A stretch of 64,000 nucleotides of DNA from Earliella scabrosa (taxonomy: Eukaryota > Basidiomycota > Agaricomycetes > Polyporales > Polyporaceae), in NCBI GenBank assembly GCA_022605405.1, contig JABYQQ010000012.1:1509230-1573229 (forward strand), given 5' to 3'. The notes beneath the pieces are model-generated. The model saw only the letters and a program-made list of their open reading frames with translations. It was not told the origin of the DNA and did not search any database. This document shows, piece after piece, positions 51,036 to 62,887 of the stretch (positions are counted from its first letter, which is position 1; every line of letters starts with the position of its first letter). Position numbers and translations under genes: made by a program.

Positions 51036-51488
51036 CCACTCGCCCGGCATCGCGGCCACCACGCGCCACACTGATCCGAACGGCTTACCACAGTATAAGG
51101 GGGGAGCGCAACGCGTACTTATCTCGGCAGCACGGCATTCTAGGACGCGGAAATCACCGAGAGCACAGTGATCCACGACCCAACGTATTAGTTGTTTGAA
51201 GACCTGTCCACTAAAGTGTCCAGGAATATGCATTAACAAGCTCTGTCGGTCGAGATGATCACCGGCGACTGAAGGGTACCAACTCACGAAAGTCGATTGA
51301 CGCTCACCTCGCTTGAACATGGGACTAGCACTATAGAGCATAACAAAGACCGTAGTACCCTAGTAGCATTGGCCAGTCGACACCACTGTAGCCTCTGATG
51401 CAGAACACACGTCCGTCATCCAGCTCACTTCCATGGTAGTGAGCACAAGTCGCGATACTATGACGACGCCTTGGGTTCGATCCTTGGG
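51036..51488. other. right margin of the accessory block / 3' flank of aminotransferase copy 3
   Basis: No gene seen. Contains the imperfect palindrome around 51203-51224 (CCTGTCCACT then AAAGTGTCCAGG), whose first ten bases also occur at 10953-10962 near the left margin. Confidence 0.4.
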
Positions 51489-53433
51489 CTACGCGACTCT
51501 CTTCGCCAGGATGGTGGTCTCCACCTCTTTGCAGAGCGCATTCAACGCTTCCCCAAGATATTCGAAGTCGGAGATCTGAGAATGTGCATGAGAGTCATAT
51601 TTTCACCCTGCGGAGACTTCCATCCCCATACCTCATTGAACACCTGTACACAGCACCGGCACCACCATGCGCCGTTGTGAATGAAGTGCGCAGCATACGT
51701 CTTCCACTCCCTCAAGAGTCGTCGTTCAAGGAACTCGTTGATCTCCTTGACCGTCTCGGAGGAGTACACCTCGCCCGCGATCTTCTCGACAGGGAGGGGT
51801 AGCTGGACGTTGGACTTACACAAGGCAAAGCCGATTGGTGAGTACTAGAGAACCTGGGGACAGTAGATGGTACGCAGCTCACCATGTGCAGGGTAAGTTC
51901 ACCCGTCTCGTCCAGAACCCTGGTCCCCATGATTTCAGCCAGCCTCTTCGCGCCGTCCATGGCGAGCTGGTGACAGTACTCATGTATGGCCTTCTCGCCT
52001 CCAAGCCACTCGCGGAAGGCAATGCCTATCGTAGAAGTCGTCGTTAGTGTCGTAAAGGGGTTGCCAGACTGGGACACGTACTCTCCGGGATGAGTATATA
52101 TGGCACAAGGTCGACGGTGCCGTTAACTACCCGTCAACACCATGAGAAGGCCATTAAGCGCTGAGGACGCAGAAGGCAGACCCACATTCGTGTTGCGTCA
52201 CAAAGTCCGCACCAAACCATACGACCGGGATGGCGGACTTGATGATGTGCTGGTTCCTGGAATGCCTGGCTTTTAGTATCGTCCACGGGCCCGTTTTGAA
52301 CACAGAATACTCACCGTTTCGGGACATACAGAGCGGCACATCCACGCTTTGCGAACAACCACTTGTGACAGTTGGTAAACCAGAAGTCGGGTTTGGCCTC
52401 ATTCAGATTGATGTTGGGCTGGAAAGGTGCGACCCGTGTTGAGTAGGCTCAGGGAAGCGATGGACACGGGACAGGACACACCTCCTGGCCAATGCAGTGC
52501 GCTGCATCGACAATGGACCACACGCCCTCCTCTCTCGCGATTCGCACCATCTCCTGCCACGGCATGAGCGCGCCGGGATTCGCCGTAATGCCGTCGATGA
52601 CGACAACGATCTTGTTCTTCCTCGCGGAGACGTCTTCCGTGTACCTGGGCGAGAGCGGCGGGACATCGGTGAAGTGGGTACCCGCATGCAATCGCTTGCA
52701 CTCGCGCAGCTTGGTCCGGAATATGTCGAGGATCTGCACGTGCGTGAGCGGTAAGTTGTATTCGAAGCTGAACATCGACGGCCGCGGTGGTTCGGAGCGA
52801 GAGGCGAGGTAGCGAGCGGTTTGTGTCATGCTGTCATACGTTGTCGATGCTGCCCGATCCGTGCATGTGAGCTACGGACAAGAGAGTTCATCGAACAATG
52901 ATGAGACCTCGCACCTGTGATAATGACATCTCCCTCGCGCCATTCGAAGTTCCTCAGCACGACATTGGCTGCGTGGGATACGTTAGGAACGAGGACCACC
53001 TCGTCTGTATCTGCTCCAATGAGTTCCGCAACAGCCTCCCTGCGGACATGTCCGGCGTGTGAGCACGTTGGACGGGACCTCCTAGTCGCGCTAGAACAAA
53101 GCGACATACCGGGCCTTGGTGAGCAAGGGTTGAGCAGCCAGCCGATAGAAGTCGTCTGGGTTGCGCTCAATCTCGTACGCGAGCTTGGTCGCAGCATAGA
53201 GGACAGGCAGTGGGAGCGAACCATACGACCCTACGCGTCCGATGAGCCCAATACGACCTCGTAAAATCTCTACGCGCACCGTCATTAATATTCACATAAT
53301 TGTCGTCGAATGGGAAGTACGGCTTGAGCGAGTGGCCAAATGGGGGAGGCTTCTCGTTAGGGTCGTATGTCTCGTATGGTGTAGGCGACAATCTTGGAAT
53401 GGGCATGCTGGTGAATGTCAGGTGGGTGAACAC
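51489..53433 (-). CDS. class-V PLP-dependent aminotransferase, copy 3
   Basis: Same exon plan as copies 1 and 2 and intact by eye. Start at 53433 (MFTHLTFTS) or the inner MPIPRL at about 53406. Pieces: [31 protein letters not shown] (copies 1 and 2 have NLNH-GSYGS), [59 protein letters not shown] with the PLP lysine, [30 protein letters not shown], and ISDFEYLGEALNALCKE to the stop at 51489. Intron sequence near 51850-51890 is almost the same as in copy 2. The substrate is unknown. Confidence 0.8.
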
Positions 53434-53916
53434 GGTCGATGTTGTTTCGGTATATATCTACCCGCGGTGACAATGCTGGGAGACCGCAAGCGGAGGAGAT
53501 TACGCGTCCTTGAGCTCGAGCGCCTTCCGTTTCTGGGCAATGTCATAGGTATTAGGCCCTGTGCATGACGTGCACTCGCTAGATGACTCGAGTTGCCAAA
53601 TCACTGCGTGGCTGCCACCCGAACGTCGAATGGTCTCCTGCGCAGACAAGCATGATGCGTGATGCAATGAGACTAGCCAGGTACTATTTGCAATCAGAAC
53701 TGTGGATTGCATATTGACCGTCAGTTCCGCAGTGCTTCCTGGATCGTGTGGCCCGAAACAATTGTGTGGTACACAGCTTCGAAGTGGTCACAGGAAGGGC
53801 TCCAGCGTTCTATCGGATCAAGGTGACTGGTGCTTACCTCGCAGGATGCCGGCAGACTCATGATTGACCAGAGGAAAACACCCTAATACCGTAAATCAAG
53901 CAAGACATAAATCCCA
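53434..53916. other. intergenic, no gene seen
   Basis: Spacer between aminotransferase copy 3 and the convergent-side end of the uridine kinase gene (both on -). Nothing supported. Confidence 0.5.
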
Positions 53917-56379
53917 CTACAGATAGTACCGGTCCCCTGTCCACATGATCCATCAGCGTCCACATATCCTACACAATGGATACGGCACTTACCTATATGT
54001 CCCATACCTGGCTCGACCACCCAAACCTTCCTGCCCTCCTCCTCGGCCTCAGCCTTGGTCTTCGCTGTCGGCGTACCAACCTCGCCGTCCTGGCTCTGTG
54101 GCGTCGTGTCCCACAAAGCCCACGACTCACGCAGCACTGGGTCGATGGCGCCGCAGATGATGCGCACCTTAGGGAACGTGCGCTGGAGGACGCGCACGCC
54201 GCCGCACGCGGCGACGACGAAGGTGACGAAGATGATGTTCTCCTGCGGCACACCGTGATCGAGGAGGACGCGGATCGCCATGAACGCTGCTGCCCCTGTG
54301 CCAATCTGGTCGATGCTCCGTAGTCAGTGGTGAGTCGAGGCTCGCGAGTGACGGGCGTACCTGGGCGTCGAGGAGGAAGACGAAGCTCTTCTCGGCAAGG
54401 TGGCGCTGGCGGATACATGTAGGGAGCATGCTATGGAGAAGGAGCGGCTCTCCTGTGCTACTCTCGGACTGAATAAGCAATGAGCCCATCCGGATGTCTT
54501 GTATCACACGACGCAGACCGCGCTCCAAGGGACCGCCTCTGGAGACACAATCAGCGATAGCAGTAACAGGGCTGCTGAACAGGCACGCACGAGCGCAGTA
54601 TAGAAATTCCACAGACATGCTGCACAAACTTGAGCATAGGGTCACAAAGCATGCATGAGAACACTCTTACATCGACTGCGAGTTGCTTCCCGGCATATGT
54701 CGCACTAACAGGAGTGGTCACAGTCTTGGTTTGATACGGGAGGAACTCCATCGCCTTCTCACTGAGGAATGTGGACAATCGGTCAGTGAAGAAGATGAAG
54801 TCTTCGCGACTCGTCGTCCTGTCGCGCATGATGGTATAAATGCCCTGTATGCGCGTCCATAGGTCACTCGATGATGCAGGAGAACGTCCATGTGGATTCA
54901 TACCTGCAGCTGAGGGGTTTGAGGGAGAACGGTCAGATTGGGGAATTGCTGGTCTTTCAGGTCGCCAGGACTCAAGTCCCGAGGCCCGATGCGGGCTAGG
55001 CTCTTCCTGAGGTATCTCTTGTGGTCTTCGATCTTTCGTCGGATATGGGTCGCAATAAGTTCGATGGCGACCGTATTATCGGACCCAGGAACAATCTAAC
55101 AATCCACGAGTGTAAGGGTCGATTATCTGTCTGCTGCATGATTGTGCGCACAATGTTCGCATAACGCGAGGTGGGTTGAACGAAGTTGTCGTAGGCAGGC
55201 TTGACGAATCGCAGGTACCTGCTTTCCAGTGAGACTCGTGTCGCAACGGAGGATGGCGATACCTACTGTTCGAGAATGCCATCCACACTTCGTCCACGTT
55301 CCTGTACATCTCGCTTGATACGTCGAGCGAGCATGAGGTCCGAGTCGCACTGCACAAAGATCTATCACATGCCAGATCAGGGCTGCGACTTGCAAGTCGG
55401 TTGAAGTCTTTGTTCACCTTGAGGTCGTACAGATCTCGCAGTGCGGGATCATGCAGGGCGAGGATACCCTCCACTGGATGTCTTTCATTCAATAGGGAGA
55501 TACCGCGCGCGTAAAGAGAATATTACCGATGATGATCGAAGCACCATAGAGGTACTTCGTCTCGTCTAGACGTTGATGCTCGGTGAATGAGTAGATAGGG
55601 ATGTTGGACTGCCTTCCAGCCTTGAGATCTGCGAGACACTGAAGTCGTGTGACTTCTAGAGCCGAGCAAACGGTTGAGATCTAGGTGACGTTACATACAG
55701 CAGCAAAAAGCGGCATGTCAATAGCATCTGAGGATGGAAGTTCAGATCGACTCAAGTGTATCTCGGATCGTCACGAACCTGGGTGATCGAAGTCATAACG
55801 GTTGGCGAATGCGAGTGCGAGGTCTTCGGGTGAATGCCGTCTGTAGAAGCTGTCCTATATATACTGTCTGTAGCGGCTCTGTAGGGAGTTTGAAGGTCTA
55901 CTAACCTGAGAGAGGATAACAACTGTAGGTATCGAACCCAGAGCCTGAACGATACGGCGAGCGACGTGGGTCTATGTGATTGGGAATGAGGTCGTGCCCA
56001 GGACTGTCAGCGATGCTCAGCAATACCTTGCCGCTTGCAGAACCGCCTGAGCGCGAGATGTGGGTACAATGCTGACATAGTCGAGATATAACACGCACCA
56101 GCAATGCCTATCACGAACGCGTCTCCGATAGTGTGTCCATCCTCATCATACCTTCTGACATCAGGGCTATGAGCTAGAATGTATACTTGATACATACCAG
56201 GGTGGCCGACCATGAGACTTAAGAATGGTGTTCTTCTTCGCCTGGAGAAGAATCTCAGAGCGTGGGCTCGCCGGACCCAGTGTGTTGGTGACAGTCCTGG
56301 ATAGTGGTGGCCGGATCACGGGGATCTCAAGGAGTTTTGCTGGACCTTTCTGTTCTTCCAGCTTTGGTGACTCAGTCAT
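53917..56379 (-). CDS. URK1: uridine kinase fused to uracil-phosphoribosyltransferase-like domain
   Basis: Pyrimidine salvage: uridine/cytidine to UMP/CMP, cytosolic. A multi-intron model from MTESPKLEEQ (56379). It includes ILKSHGRPPWY, GHTIGDAFVIGIAG with the P-loop GGSASGK completed across an intron, then IYSFTEHQRLDETKYLYGAS and EGILALHDPALRDLYDLKV. The C-terminal UPRT-like half has GIYTIMRDRTTSREDFIFFTD, QLAVDV, GGPLERGLRRVIQDIRMG, and VPQENIIFVTFVVAACGGVRVLQ followed by VRIICGAIDP, ending in the short last exon DRYYL at 53917. This two-domain order matches fungal Urk1-type enzymes. In such fusions the UPRT half is often regulatory. Exon boundaries in the 55-56 kb part are approximate. 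Confidence 0.8.
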
Positions 56380-56662
56380 CGCAGAATCGAGAAGAAAAGA
56401 GAGATGGTGGCAGCAGAAGACGAAGAGACAAGTAAGATGGACGAATGGGCCAAGACGACGCTAAGTATCATGATGTACAGTACTCTCTCTTGTTATGGGC
56501 GCTTCCGCGAGCTTCTAGCGCCTATGGTCGATCAGATCTCAGATCTAGAATGTAGTCATCCCTGTGGACCAACTGTGGACTTTGCCCGAGACTCTGTACC
56601 GGTACCATTCACCACCATGTCTTGCGGCAATCCTACGACAGAGCCAGATGCGTTGATGCAAC

Positions 56663-58531
56663 GTGAGCGCACAGCTTGAAGAATTGGGATCAGGAGCTGA
56701 AGTTTCCACAGGACGGAAGAAGTACGATAAAACGAAGAATTGCGTGAAGTGCAAGGAGGCACTAGGGAACATAGTCATCAGACATGCCGTCTACTGCAAG
56801 TTTGTCGGACATCTGAGCGCACCTTGCACATTATGTCTCATACTACATGCGCAGGAACTGCTTCATCCCTCTCATTACACACAAATTCCGTCGAGCTCTG
56901 GAGCCTACCGTGAACCCGAAGCCAGATGGTCCCCGCCGTACCGCCCTCAAGCCCACTGGTAACCTTCTAATCGGTCTCTCCGGCGGACTCGGGTCATCAG
57001 TCCTTCTTGACCTCGTTCACCGATGCTACATCGCTCTGGACAAGTCAACCATGCCTACCGACGGAGGAAGAGCCCACCCTCGACACGAGCGAGTGTGGAA
57101 GAAGATCACTGTATGCTATGTGGAGGTTTGCGATGCCTTTCCAGGGGTGAGTTCAATGATCCTAGCTCCTGCATCACGATTCCGCTGAGACCTAGTCGCA
57201 AAGTAGATGAAGGACCGAACGAGCGAGATTGCGCGGTTCGTTGCTCGGTACGACGAACTCGACCTTGTCTCTCTCCGGATACAAGACGCCTTCGACCGCA
57301 CATGGTGGGAGAAGATCGGAGGAAGGATACCAAGTTTCGGCAAGGGTGTGTCTCTCGCAGATGAAGGTCCGTCTTCTTTCGTGCCTCCAGAGCATCCCCC
57401 TCATCGTCATCCACATCAGCGCTTTCAATCGACTCTTTGCCCCCAACAAGCGCGGATCCACTAACGTCCCTCCGCACATACCTATCGTCCCTACCGACAC
57501 CCACCGCCGTGCACACATCAATTCAGACCCTCATCCGGTGTCTACTCCTCCACACCGCCTTTCAGACTGGCTGCTCGCATCTCGTCCTCGGCACCTCCCT
57601 CACCAGCCTCGCAGTCTCCCTCATCTCAGGCGTCGCCCAAGGGGCGGGCTTCAACGTCCGCGAGGAGACAATGGAGGAATGGTCTCCCGACCACATCTCC
57701 GCGCTGCCTACCGCCCCTATCCCAAATGGCACGAAGAAGGGGAAGGCGCCGAAGCGCACCGTCCGCATCGTCCGTCCGCTCCGCGACATCGGAATGAAAG
57801 AGTGCGCCGCCTGGGCATGGTGGGCGCGCATACCCATCGTCGGCAAGGACAAGTGGCTCTGGCCGGGCGCGAAGCCTGGGATCGGCACGTTGACCAAAGG
57901 TCCGCTTCTTGACCCTCCTCCTGTCACGTACGGAGCCGCTGAGGGGCTGTCTCTTTCTTCTCCACAGACTTCATCGTTGGACTCGAGCAGGACTACCCCT
58001 CGACGGTGTCCACCATCGTCCGGACATGCAGCAAGCTCGCACCCAAAGGCGAGGTCGCGGGCAAGTGCATCCTCTGTGGCCGGTAGGTCCTTCCCTCTCA
58101 CACTCACCAATGTGACGTCTCATCTGATCCGGTCCCTCGATAGCCCCGTGCAAGCCGGCGTGCAGGAGTGGAAGGCGAGGATATCCATCCGGTCGCAGCC
58201 TCCACCTCCCCCTCCCCTATCAGCAGACGACTCTCAAGGCGCGCCCGTCGAGCCATCAGTCGTAGTGCCAGACACAGCCGAGCGAGCTTCACTCACTCCG
58301 TATCTGTGCTACCCTTGCCACACGACGCTCACGAGCAGGAGCGCGCGGCCCGTACCTTCTCCATGGCCAAGTGCAGGTGCCACACAGCCTAGCGTGCTAT
58401 CGCTCCCTGTATGGACCGAGGCTCGTTTGTCCGCGTCTACGGAGGTTGGTGATACGGACATCGTGCAGGAGCGGAAGATGGGTCGGGAGGAGATGAAGAG
58501 CATTGTCAACGAGTTCTTGCTCGACGACTAG
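56663..58531 (+). CDS. NCS2: cytoplasmic tRNA 2-thiolation protein 2 (NCS2/CTU2)
   Basis: With NCS6 it thiolates U34 of tRNA-Lys, -Glu and -Gln (mcm5s2U). Exon 1 has KTKNCVKCKEALGNIVIRHAVYCK. An intron joins to NCFIPLITHKFRRAL, completing two CxxC pairs. Next come LIGLSGGLGSSVLLDLVHR, the SGG(x)GS pyrophosphatase-type loop, and later ICRETM-like and VRIVRPLRDIGMKECAAW blocks, WPGAKPGIGTLTKG, and a C-terminal zinc-type region, ending NEFLLDD at 58531. The middle exons (57.1-57.5 kb) include LTSLRTYLSSLP and LVLGTSLTSLAVSLISGVAQGAG, typical of the family. It lies head-to-head with the uridine kinase gene (about 280 bp between starts), probably sharing a promoter region. Confidence 0.8.
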
Positions 58532-58945
58532 TGCGAACTGGCCAGCGTATTATGCTGTACTCTTATCGAGTTGCGGCTGACATGCAGTATCCACGGCATC
58601 GACAAAACTGGGGGTTGGACAGACGTCCGGAGTATATCATCGCGAATGCTGTAGTGCTACAAACCGTACGGTCTACGCGTGACGGGTGCGGAGGGACTAG
58701 AAACACGGTGAAGATGAACAATGCATGCAATGCTGTCTAGCGGTGTCTACGGAGGGAACGTGCGATTAGCTAGATGTGTATGTGTGCGGATGGATAACAA
58801 AGAGGCCGAGGCTTGTTAGTATGTGCGTGCTCAAAGTCCAATATATGTCCATGATGAGGTCTAACAATGCAGGGGCGCCCTCGCAGAGGGCGCGGGGTGA
58901 CGAAGACGCGATATTAGCTGGAGCGATAGATAGGTGCCTGTGTGG
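58532..58945. other. intergenic between convergent genes
   Basis: 3' flanks of NCS2 and the exchanger gene. No gene seen. Confidence 0.6.
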
Positions 58946-61900
58946 TCAAAGACCGAGGGCGATCGGTGGCGACGACGTGCACACCGCGAGGTTGGTCGAG
59001 AAGTTGGAGCCTGTCAGGTGTGAGTTGGTATGAATGACCTTATCTGCGGCAGCAAAGGAGGCCACGCACCTGGGTAGAACCAGAAGGTAACCGCGATGAC
59101 GATATAGAGGCCTGCAAGGTAACACATCAGCTCTGTCCGAAAGCGGACGACGAGGGTACGTACACACGAGGATGACACCTTCGAGCCAGTTCGACTTGCC
59201 ATCCGCGACAACGTAGCTCATCGTATGCACTACGATGCATTGTTAGCCTGTCTACCAACGTTTTGGAACGCGGTGAAACGTACCGGAAATGTATAGTACC
59301 TGCAAGGGAGAAGCGGTTGAGAACACAATCACAGTGACAGATCAGAGCTGAGAGACCACGTACGACAGACTCGAAAGGATCAAACAGCAGCGCGAGAGGC
59401 TTGTCAAGGATCCAGCCAAGGATGACCATGATCGGGATGACAAACAGTGCGGTTTGCTGATACCCAAGCGCGTCAGCGGAGCATCGCAAGTAATCAATAG
59501 GCAAGAAGACGTACAATAGTGGAGCCCACGGCGACGCTGATGCTGAGCGTGAGCTGGTCTTGCACAGATACGTTGATCGCGGTGATACACTCTGCGAACG
59601 ACAACATGAAGCAGCTCATGACGGTTAGCACTCGAGCCTGACGCACCTGCAAGCGCGCTAACAGTCGGTAGCAGGATGAGCCCAATCCACTCCTTGCTGA
59701 TAGACGTCGACAAGTGGTCCATCGAGTCGACCATCCACTCTGCAGTCAGCGCGACAAGCTATATGCGCGTCCATCAAAACCGCTCGTGCACACCAACCAT
59801 ACAGAACGGCAGAAACTCACCACGGTGACCACTGAGAGCAGCAGCAACACCACCGTCCAGCTCATCTCCTTCTTCGCCTTGGCCGTATTCTGCGCCGTGT
59901 ACTGGCTAGCGCTCAAGTCCTGAGCATCTCCGGCGATGCTCTCCTGGTAGTACGCAGAGAGCACGTCGCTGATCGGCGTCCGCGATCTTCCTCGTTCGTG
60001 CCTTGTATGCGGCGACGGCCGTTCCTTGTCCGACTCAGACGAATCGTCCACAACGCTTGACGGGCTGTCGGTGATGGAAGTGAGAACGGACCCTCCACGC
60101 TGCATAGAGAGCCGTTCCTGCTCCGACACGAGCCGCACGGTGGAGTCTGCGGGCCCGGTAGCCGGGCTGGACAGACTTTGCTGAGATGCGCCTCCGAGCG
60201 GACTTGACATGAGCGCTGTCCTGGAGTTCAATTCCACCGCACTACCACTCGCCGAGCGGCCCGAGTGCATATATGGTCCTGTTCGCGACCCCGCCCGGGA
60301 CGCGTCGTCCATGTCGTACAAAGTCTCTGGCAGCTCTTCCACCGGGCTGAACGGCTTCTCCGGAGTCGTTGGGCGGGAAGTCGTTGTCGACTTTGGAGCA
60401 AACGTACGAAGCGTCACTAGGGAGCTCGAGCGCAGCTTTTCGAAGGAACGCGCATGCGTGATGCGCTCGGCGACTTTGCTGCCTTTCTGGCGGACGCGTG
60501 CCGTTGCGGTGATCACAGAGTCGGCGACGGGCAGCTTCGTGCTCGGCTGCGTATTATCTTGATATAGATGCGTGTGAGACCATAACTGGAATATGAGGTA
60601 TGATATGTAGACTGTTAAGTTGTCCGAGTCAGTTCCAGATACCTTGCCAATTTCAGTTGGATTCTGTGGTTCTCACTGAAGAGTAAGACAATGGAGACCT
60701 GCATATACCACAATTGAATCAATCGTTCCATCGACGAGAAGAGCGACGGTTAGGTACTTACACCATGGCTCATACGCAGGATGTCTCTCTTCTGTTCCTG
60801 AAGCGTAGTCCCTGAGTCATCAGCACCGATGGCTCTGCTGGAAGTCAGGGCAAAATGATAGGCAGCAGGTAGGAGGACAGCGCCGACACTGATGCTCAGC
60901 AAGGATGAGTGGATCTGCGTAGCAGCTGGAGACGGGTTAAACGCTGTGGGTGGATTTTAGAATGAGTTCCGCTCACTAGAATCGAAACCTTGTTCGGAGA
61001 ATCGTAGACCACCAGCGAAGAAGCACATGCCGAGGATCAGGACTATATAGGAAGTAAGCTCAATGGACACTCAAGATGATATAGGCTGCAATGCACTGAC
61101 GGAGTTTGCTCAACATGGCCCCAATCACTGGGCGATCCAAAGTGGTCAGCGCGCCTCTCTATCTCCGTGATGAGTACTCACAGGAGGATTGCACGACCCG
61201 TAATTCGCATTTCCGTAATGCGATGATCTGTGTTGATGTCAGGATGTGAAAGGAAGAACGCTATGAATGAACTTGCCGCAACGACGAGTTCCACACTAAT
61301 GTGCGTGACCGGGGTTAGTGCGTCTCGGGTCTCTTGACTGCTTGACTTACACGTTACTCTGTTGTACCCACGCGACGTCAACTTGAGTATCACGTCACGA
61401 AGAATGCAGTAGTACTTACCAGGCTTGAGTTCAGCAATCCGGTCCTCGCGCCGCCTATCCTCCGAGAAAGGTTGCGCGTCGCAAGATCATGGAGCTATGT
61501 TTAGACGATATCAGAAACACTTGCGCCCGCGCTCCCTGCACGATAGCCGATCTCGTCGGGTCGCGCGGGAGGTGAAACCGCTCGAAGATGAGTCTTCTGT
61601 CGGCGCCATAACGAACCTTGACCAATGGAATCATAGCCAGCACGCATGCTGTGGTAACGGCGGCGTTAACTATGCGAGGATGTCCGGAGACGGTTGGTGT
61701 TGCCTACCTGAGAAAATGAGCTTCTCGGACTCCTCCGTGGTGAGTTTCAGGATGCCCTGCACAAGCATTGGAGTGGGTGAATGCTCTCGTGCACAAGTGA
61801 CAATCTGCCTACCGCTACCGGGAGAAGGAAGATCAGAACGTTAAACCCTAGGTACAACATATGCGTTAAAGCGAGAACGATAGGGTGAGGAAAAGAGGCC

Positions 61901-62273
61901 TACACGAGTCGAACACGACGAGCTTCCAGCCGTGCCATGCCCTCAAGGGAGGACTCGTTCCTCCTCTCTGGTCGCCCGGAGGTTGGGCAGAATGTTGAGC
62001 CTCGCGATCGGACATCTTCTCTCCGCTGTGCTTCCATCCGGAGAAGAGGCCGCCTGCCATTGAGCTCCGCTGCTTCTCGGGTTCGTGGTTGGGATTGAGG
62101 GCGGCGGTGGACGTGTAAGACGAGGAGGACGCGCGACTGGACGTGCGCGAGATTGCAGGGAGCGGGAGGGGCTGGAGATGGGACGCGCACTTATCGTCCG
62201 AGGGAGACGGCGACAAGGAGTCATGATTGAAGGACGCTAGTGGCTCTCTGGTTGATGACCGGGAGAGCATAGT
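58946..62273 (-). CDS. VCX1/CAX-type vacuolar Ca2+/H+ exchanger
   Basis: Many short exons. The proposed start is 62273 (MLSRSSTREPLASFNHD), giving a Ser/Pro-rich N-terminal tail ending WHGWKLVVFDSC, then the first membrane segment (FNVLIFLLPVAV). Later pieces: ELVVAASSFIAFFLSH, an insertion rich in Ser/Thr between the two halves (60516-59930), SWTVVLLLLSVVTV, ILLPTVSALAG, CITAINVSVQDQLTLSISVAVGSTI, TALFVIPIMVILGWIL, MSYVVADGKSNWLEGVILV, IVIAVTFWFYPG and SNFSTNLAVCTSS, ending at 58946. The QDQLTLSISVAVGS and DGKSNWLEG blocks are hallmarks of the family, which exchanges cytosolic Ca2+ for vacuolar H+. Some usual motifs of the first half were not clearly matched, so it may be a divergent paralogue. 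Confidence 0.75.
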
Positions 62274-62834
62274 CTGTGACGGTGTCAGGCTAAGCGGGGA
62301 GAGGCGGGGAAGACAGCGAGCGGACGGGGAAAGGAGCGTGTGCGGCGAGCGGGGGCCTTGTGTTGGTTGTGTCCAAGCTGCGAGACGAGGGCCGAGCGCC
62401 GTGGCCAGCGACAGACTCCATCGTGCGCAGGCAGTCCCCGCTCCTCCCCGCTTCGGACGCGTGCAGACCAACGCTCTCGTCAATTTAGGCGACTTCTTCG
62501 ATTCATTTCCCCTGCCTTTTTCGGCACAGCACCCCGCCCGCTAGCACGTTACGTCATCAGCCGCCCGCCCTCCGTGACATGCCGGGCCACCCCGGGTGAT
62601 GGCCGTGATTCCTGGACTACGAAGTAGAACAGGTCTTGTACCCAGAATAACGCCTCAAGTGACGGTAACGTCACTCCCACGTGGAGTCACTGATGTGACA
62701 TCACGCCTACCCCCAGGAAAAGGAAATGCGCGGGTTCGTCGGGGCTCGGCATCCTCGTCCATCACCGGCTTGCACCGCCCAGCACTGCCCGCACCCGCGT
62801 TGTTCGTGTTTGCATCACGATGGATCCGCGCCGT

Positions 62835-62840
62835 TATAAA
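62835..62840 (+). promoter_or_regulatory. TATA box candidate
   Basis: TATAAA 48 bp before the ATG at 62888, followed by a pyrimidine-rich leader (TTTTTCCTCCTTTTTC). Confidence 0.5.
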
Positions 62841-62887
62841 CCTGCGGCGCGTGCAGTTTTTCCTCCTTTTTCTTTTCCACGTCTGGA

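Larger units (their letters stand above)
10831..51488. other. ~40-kb accessory block separating aminotransferase copies 2 and 3
   Basis: This interval lies between the 5' end of copy 2 and the 3' end of copy 3, where only a few hundred bp are expected. It carries regulators, F-box proteins, orphan genes and two ribonucleotide reductase subunits, plus a nested Helitron/LTR element. Its introns use the same GT-AG, CTAAC/CTGAC pattern as the flanks, so the genes are adapted to the host spliceosome. Exact ends are unknown. Both margins (about 10.83-11.2 and 51.04-51.49 kb) are non-coding and share the 10-mer CCTGTCCACT (10953-10962 and 51203-51212). No recombinase, integrase, capsid or DNA polymerase gene was recognised. 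Confidence 0.55.

Noticed and set aside
10831..51488. Calling the block a Starship.
   Set aside because: No DUF3435 tyrosine recombinase (captain) gene was seen at either edge, and Starships are described from ascomycetes.
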